This document shows positions 5,176-8,138 of a stretch of DNA of 8,138 nucleotides, piece by piece; position 1 is the first letter of the stretch, and the number at the start of each line of letters is the position of its first letter. Made by a program: the position numbers and the translations under genes. Source of the stretch: JASHVB01 sp049522565 (GTDB lineage Bacteria; Pseudomonadota; Alphaproteobacteria; Acetobacterales; Acetobacteraceae). The DNA is taken from contig JBEKNT010000318.1 in the NCBI GenBank assembly GCA_049522565.1, forward strand, positions 1 to 8,138, in the 5' to 3' direction. Below the pieces are notes generated by a model. The model did not search any database. It was not told the origin of the DNA and saw only the letters and a program-made list of their open reading frames with translations.

Positions 5176-6378
5176 ATGACGGACTGCGCCGACACCTCGG
5201 GACTCCTCCCACACGCAGCGGTACTCACTCCGCCGCCGGTGCCGTGCAATCTCCTGCTGGTCAGCGGGGACAAGCGCTGGACGCGGGCTGTGCGGGAAGC
5301 GGCAGCGGAGATCGGCGGCGGCGTTTCAAGCTGCGACGCCAGGCACGCGGTGATCCGCCTCGCCTGCCTCGCCCCGCACTATTCGCATCTGCTGTTGCAT
5401 CCGGACAGCGCCGACGGGCTGCTGAACGAACTGGTGACACTCACCGCAGGCGACCGGGAATCGGACACCGAGATGCTACTGCTCGGCAACCAAGGGCCGT
5501 TGCCGCCGCGAATCGGCGTCATCCATTCCGCCGATCGCCGCGCGGTGCGGCAGGCCCTGGCCCCCCGCCCCCCGCAAGCGCGCGCACCGGATGAGAATCC
5601 GATGCACCTGACCGAGCTGCGCGAGGCGCTGGCCGGCGCGATGATCGAGACGCGCTACCAGCCGATCGTCCGGCTGGCGGATCGGGAGCCGGTCGCACTG
5701 GAAGCGCTGGCCCGGCTGAACCACCCCACCCGCGGCACGGTACTGCCGGACGCGTTCGTTCCGCAGATCGAGGATGCCGGCCTTGCCGCGCAGTTGACCG
5801 ACCTCGTCGCCGAACGCGCCCTGGCCGACATGGCAGGGCCATTGCTCCGCGCCCGTGGGCTCGACATCACGCTCAACTTTCCGCTCGGCGTGCTGCTGGT
5901 GCCGGCCGCGCTGCAACGGCTCGATGTTATGCGGCGCGCGGCTGGCCTGGCGGCGGAGCGTGTGGTCATCGAGTTGACCGAAAGCCGGCCGGTCGACGAC
6001 CTGGTCGGGTTGGGCGGGGTGTTGGAGAAGCTGCGCGCCGACGGCTACCGGGTGTCGATCGACGATGTCAGTCCGGCGGTGCCGCACGTTGCCCGCCTGC
6101 TGGAATTGCCGTTCACCTGCCTGAAGCTGGACAAGGCGGTCGTGCGGCATCTGCCCGGGGTGCCCATGCTGCAAGACTTCGTGCGGCAGGTGATGGCGGT
6201 GGCCCGAGCACGACACCTGTCGGTCGTGGCCGAGGGCGTCGAGGACCTTGCCACCTGGCGGCGCATGGAGGTGCTCGGCGTGGACCATGCGCAGGGCTTC
6301 CTCGTGGCGCGTCCGCTGCCGGCCGCCGCGGTGCCGATCTGGCTGGAGGCATGGCGGAGCCAGCCCGAATTCAGGTAA
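5176..6378 (+). CDS. EAL-domain protein (c-di-GMP phosphodiesterase type) with degenerate receiver-like N-terminus
   Basis: EAL domains hydrolyse cyclic di-GMP to pGpG or, when degenerate, bind it as sensors. The 400-residue protein has an N-terminal alpha/beta region (25-128) resembling a response-regulator receiver (LLLVSGDKRW, then HLLLHPDSADG, then MLLLGNQ), but the phosphoacceptor Asp is not visible. A Pro-rich linker (129-142) leads to an EAL domain (about 144-394). Its catalytic/metal residues look intact: Glu176 (EAL 176-178), Asn234, Glu266 in IELTES, Asp296-Asp297, Lys317 in LKLDK, Glu353 and Glu356 in AEGVE, Gln373 in QGF. The usual DDFGTG of loop 6 is DDVSPA (296-301), a marked change. 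There is no membrane segment. AGG about 8 bases before the ATG is a weak ribosome site. Its end overlaps the GT39 gene by 28 bp, suggesting co-translation. Active enzyme versus c-di-GMP effector is undecided. Confidence 0.9.
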   Translation: MTDCADTSGLLPHAAVLTPPPVPCNLLLVSGDKRWTRAVREAAAEIGGGVSSCDARHAVIRLACLAPHYSHLLLHPDSADGLLNELVTLTAGDRESDTEMLLLGNQGPLPPRIGVIHSADRRAVRQALAPRPPQARAPDENPMHLTELREALAGAMIETRYQPIVRLADREPVALEALARLNHPTRGTVLPDAFVPQIEDAGLAAQLTDLVAERALADMAGPLLRARGLDITLNFPLGVLLVPAALQRLDVMRRAAGLAAERVVIELTESRPVDDLVGLGGVLEKLRADGYRVSIDDVSPAVPHVARLLELPFTCLKLDKAVVRHLPGVPMLQDFVRQVMAVARARHLSVVAEGVEDLATWRRMEVLGVDHAQGFLVARPLPAAAVPIWLEAWRSQPEFR

Positions 6379-7961
6379 CCGCAACCCGGCGCGGCGCCAT
6401 CCTCCTGGCCTCGCTCGCCGCCCTCACGTTGCTCCGCCTGGTCGTGGCCGGGATCGCACCGCTGGCGCCCGACGAAGCCTATTACTGGGTGTTCTCCCAC
6501 GCGCTGGCACCAGGCTACCTGGACCATCCGCCGATGGTGGCGCTGTGGATCCGCGCCGGCACCGCCATCGCCGGGCAGGGCGCGCTGGGCGTGCGCTTGC
6601 TCGGGCCGCTGGCCGGGGCGCTGGGTTCGCTCCTGCTGTTCGACGCCGCAGAGCGGCTGTGGTCCCCGGCGCCACCCTGCGCTGGATCGGGACGGAGGAC
6701 ATGCGGCCGGACCGGCGCGGCAGCTTCCGGCCGCCAAGCGGGTGTGGCGGCATTCGGCCGGCCGGCGGCGGTCGGAGCGTGCGGCCAGCAGCCCGGCGTG
6801 ACGGCGGCCGCCTTGCTGAATGCCACGCTGCTGGCCGGCGTCGGCGCGGTGATCATGACGCCCGACACGCCCCTGCTGTTCTTCTGGACCGCCTGCCTCT
6901 GGGCCCTGGCGCGGCTGCTGCACAGCGGCCGGCCGGCGTGGTGGCTGGCGATCGGGCTGTTCGCCGGCCTGGCGCTGGCCAGCAAGTACACGGCGCTGCT
7001 GCTGTGGCTCGGCATCGGCCTGTGGCTGCTGTGGGTGCCGGCGCAGCGCCGCTGGTGGCGGTCGCCGATGCTATGGGCCGGGGCGTTGCTCGGTGGGTTG
7101 GTCTTCCTGCCGGTGGTGCTGTGGAACGCGGAACATGGCTGGGCGAGCTTGCTGCGCCAGGGTGGGCGCGTGGCCGCCTGGCAACCGGCGCGGGCCGGGC
7201 AGTTCCTGGGCGAACTGATCGGCGGCCAGATCGGCCTGGCGACGCCGCTGGTGTTCCTGCTGTTCGTCGTGGGCGTCGGCTGGGCCGCACGGCGCGGCTG
7301 GCAGCACCGCGACCCGGCCGGTGCGTTGATCGCAGCACTGACACTCCCCGGCGCGACACTGTTCGTGCAGCACGCGCTGGGCGACCGGGTGCAGGGCAAT
7401 TGGCCGGCCATCCTGTATCCCGCCGCCGCGGTCGCCGCAGCCGGACTCGACCGAAGCCGGTGGCTGCGGTTGCGCTGGCCGGCGGTGGCGCTCGGCGTGG
7501 CGATCACCCTGCTGGTCTATGTCCGGGCGACCAGCGCCGTGCTGACGTTACCTCCCGGGATCGACCCGGTCGCGCACCAGCTTGCCGGCTGGGACGGCCT
7601 GGCAGAGTCGGTGGAGGCTGCCCGCCGCGCTCAGGCCGCCGGCTTCGTCGCCGCGGACGACTACGGCGTCGCGGCCGAGCTGGCCCGCGCGCTGCCCGCC
7701 GACGTGACTATGCTCGGCGTGGAGCAACGCTGGCGGCTGTTTCGCCTGGCGCCGGCGCAGGTGGCAGACGCGGCGGGCATCCTGGTGCGGCACGCCGGCA
7801 GCGGCGAGCCGGTCGGCTGGCGCGAGGCCCACCTGATCGGCGAAGTGTCACGCGCAAGCCAGGGCGTTGCCGTGCAGCGATTTGCGTTGTGGCGCGTGGC
7901 CGGACCGCTGCCATCACTGCCGGCCGTGGTGCTGCCACGCTACGCGCCGGCGATGCGGTAG
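6351..7961 (+). CDS. GT39-family (ArnT/PMT-like) membrane glycosyltransferase
   Basis: Polytopic GT-C transferase of the family that moves sugars from polyprenyl-phosphate donors to lipid A, glycans or proteins on the outer face of the inner membrane. After a basic N-terminus there is a first membrane helix (about 17-37), then the family signature APDEAYYW (39-46), whose Asp-Glu is the catalytic loop, and GYLDHPPM (55-62). MTPDTPLLFFW (169-179), ASKYTA (210-215) and VQGNWPA (347-353) are also typical. About ten to twelve hydrophobic helices end near 394, followed by a roughly 140-residue soluble domain. Total length is 536. The ATG at 6351 is the only sensible start; GGAGG lies just 1 base upstream, too close for normal initiation, so translation probably relies on coupling to the overlapping EAL gene. 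Residues 105-149 form an odd low-complexity insert. Sugar and acceptor are unknown. Confidence 0.92.
   Translation: MAEPARIQVTATRRGAILLASLAALTLLRLVVAGIAPLAPDEAYYWVFSHALAPGYLDHPPMVALWIRAGTAIAGQGALGVRLLGPLAGALGSLLLFDAAERLWSPAPPCAGSGRRTCGRTGAAASGRQAGVAAFGRPAAVGACGQQPGVTAAALLNATLLAGVGAVIMTPDTPLLFFWTACLWALARLLHSGRPAWWLAIGLFAGLALASKYTALLLWLGIGLWLLWVPAQRRWWRSPMLWAGALLGGLVFLPVVLWNAEHGWASLLRQGGRVAAWQPARAGQFLGELIGGQIGLATPLVFLLFVVGVGWAARRGWQHRDPAGALIAALTLPGATLFVQHALGDRVQGNWPAILYPAAAVAAAGLDRSRWLRLRWPAVALGVAITLLVYVRATSAVLTLPPGIDPVAHQLAGWDGLAESVEAARRAQAAGFVAADDYGVAAELARALPADVTMLGVEQRWRLFRLAPAQVADAAGILVRHAGSGEPVGWREAHLIGEVSRASQGVAVQRFALWRVAGPLPSLPAVVLPRYAPAMR
6663..6797 (+). other. In-frame low-complexity insert in the GT39 gene
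   Basis: Codons 105-149 encode a Gly/Ala/Arg-rich, Cys-containing stretch (Cys110, Cys118, Cys144) between ERLW (101-104) and VTAAALLNATLL (150-161). In GT39 relatives these two segments are normally joined by a short loop of several residues, so about 35-40 residues look extra. The segment is not hydrophobic and would enlarge an extramembrane loop. Its DNA contains the 9-bp palindrome annotated separately. It may be an inserted small repeat kept in frame, or a lineage-specific loop. The expected loop length is from my memory of the family, not an alignment. Confidence 0.5.
6703..6734. repeat. 9-bp palindrome inside the GT39 insert
   Basis: GCGGCCGGA (6703-6711) and TCCGGCCGC (6726-6734) are perfect inverted arms around a 14-base loop, inside the in-frame low-complexity segment. 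Another palindromic run, GGCCGGCC, lies at 6756-6763. In such GC-rich DNA short GC palindromes arise often, but nine bases with an A-T closing pair is above the local norm. Confidence 0.5.
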
Positions 7962-8091
7962 TTCTGTCGCCGGCCGTTGTTGTGCATCCGCCGTCATGGC
8001 CCTCCCTGCTGACATGGGCGTTGGCCACCGGCCGCGCCAGCCGATCCGCCCCGAATGAAACCGCGCCGACCGGCGGAGGGACAGAAGGAGA

Positions 8092-8129
8092 CTCCCCCTC
8101 CCCTTGAGGGCGGGGGTTGGGGGGAGGGG
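8092..8129. repeat. C-rich/G-rich extragenic inverted repeat
   Basis: CCCCTCCCC (8095-8103) and GGGGAGGGG (8121-8129) are perfect 9-bp inverted arms flanking TTGAGGGCGGGGGTTGG, about 130 bp after the GT39 stop. This pattern resembles a C-rich/G-rich intergenic palindrome that recurs in many high-GC proteobacterial genomes. The G-rich strand carries several G-runs of three or more. It could form a strong hairpin at the end of the EAL-GT39 transcript, or a G-quadruplex. Nothing coding is seen between 7962 and the window end. Confidence 0.6.
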
Positions 8130-8138
8130 TTCATGCGG

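Noticed and set aside
6248..8107. 619-codon plus-strand open frame overlapping the EAL and GT39 genes
   Set aside because: Extremely Arg/Gly/Ala-rich and motif-free, whereas the other frames give EAL and GT39 signatures.

Overview
The window is very GC-rich chromosomal DNA from an alphaproteobacterium, probably the Rhodospirillales/Acetobacteraceae side. This is inferred from gene order and codon use, not from a marker gene. The left end has the alphaproteobacterial divergent pair ubiE (minus strand, only its first 42 codons present) and mutM/fpg (plus strand). In many alphaproteobacteria mutM is followed by an enoyl-CoA hydratase gene, then rpsT and dnaA. Here the hydratase gene is present, but about 3.2 kb away from mutM.

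Between mutM and the hydratase lies a lower-GC block. It starts with a 291-bp non-coding stretch holding four copies of an AACTGGTT-centred repeat and an 8-bp inverted repeat. A two-gene surface-polysaccharide cassette follows: an AlgD/Ugd-type nucleotide-sugar 6-dehydrogenase, then a putative GT-A-fold glycosyltransferase 26 bp downstream. After a 346-bp stretch with no convincing gene comes a 70-codon, extremely acidic small protein, then the hydratase with a strong Shine-Dalgarno.

Right of the hydratase, rpsT and dnaA are absent. A 173-bp gap with several inverted repeats leads to a second two-gene unit: a c-di-GMP phosphodiesterase-type EAL protein with a degenerate receiver-like N-terminus, whose 3' end overlaps by 28 bp a GT39-family (ArnT/PMT-like) membrane glycosyltransferase. 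The glycosyltransferase has an odd 45-residue low-complexity segment containing a DNA palindrome. The window ends in a C-rich/G-rich extragenic inverted repeat.

The theme beyond housekeeping is envelope glycan work: sugar-nucleotide oxidation, cytosolic glycosyl transfer, lipid-linked sugar transfer at the membrane, and a likely c-di-GMP input. I found no CRISPR array, transposase, integrase, tRNA or rRNA. I saw no clearly new defence or mobile system. The best leads are the repeat cluster before the dehydrogenase, a missing catalytic glutamate in that enzyme, the altered zinc finger of MutM, the EAL/GT39 overlap and the insert in the GT39 protein.
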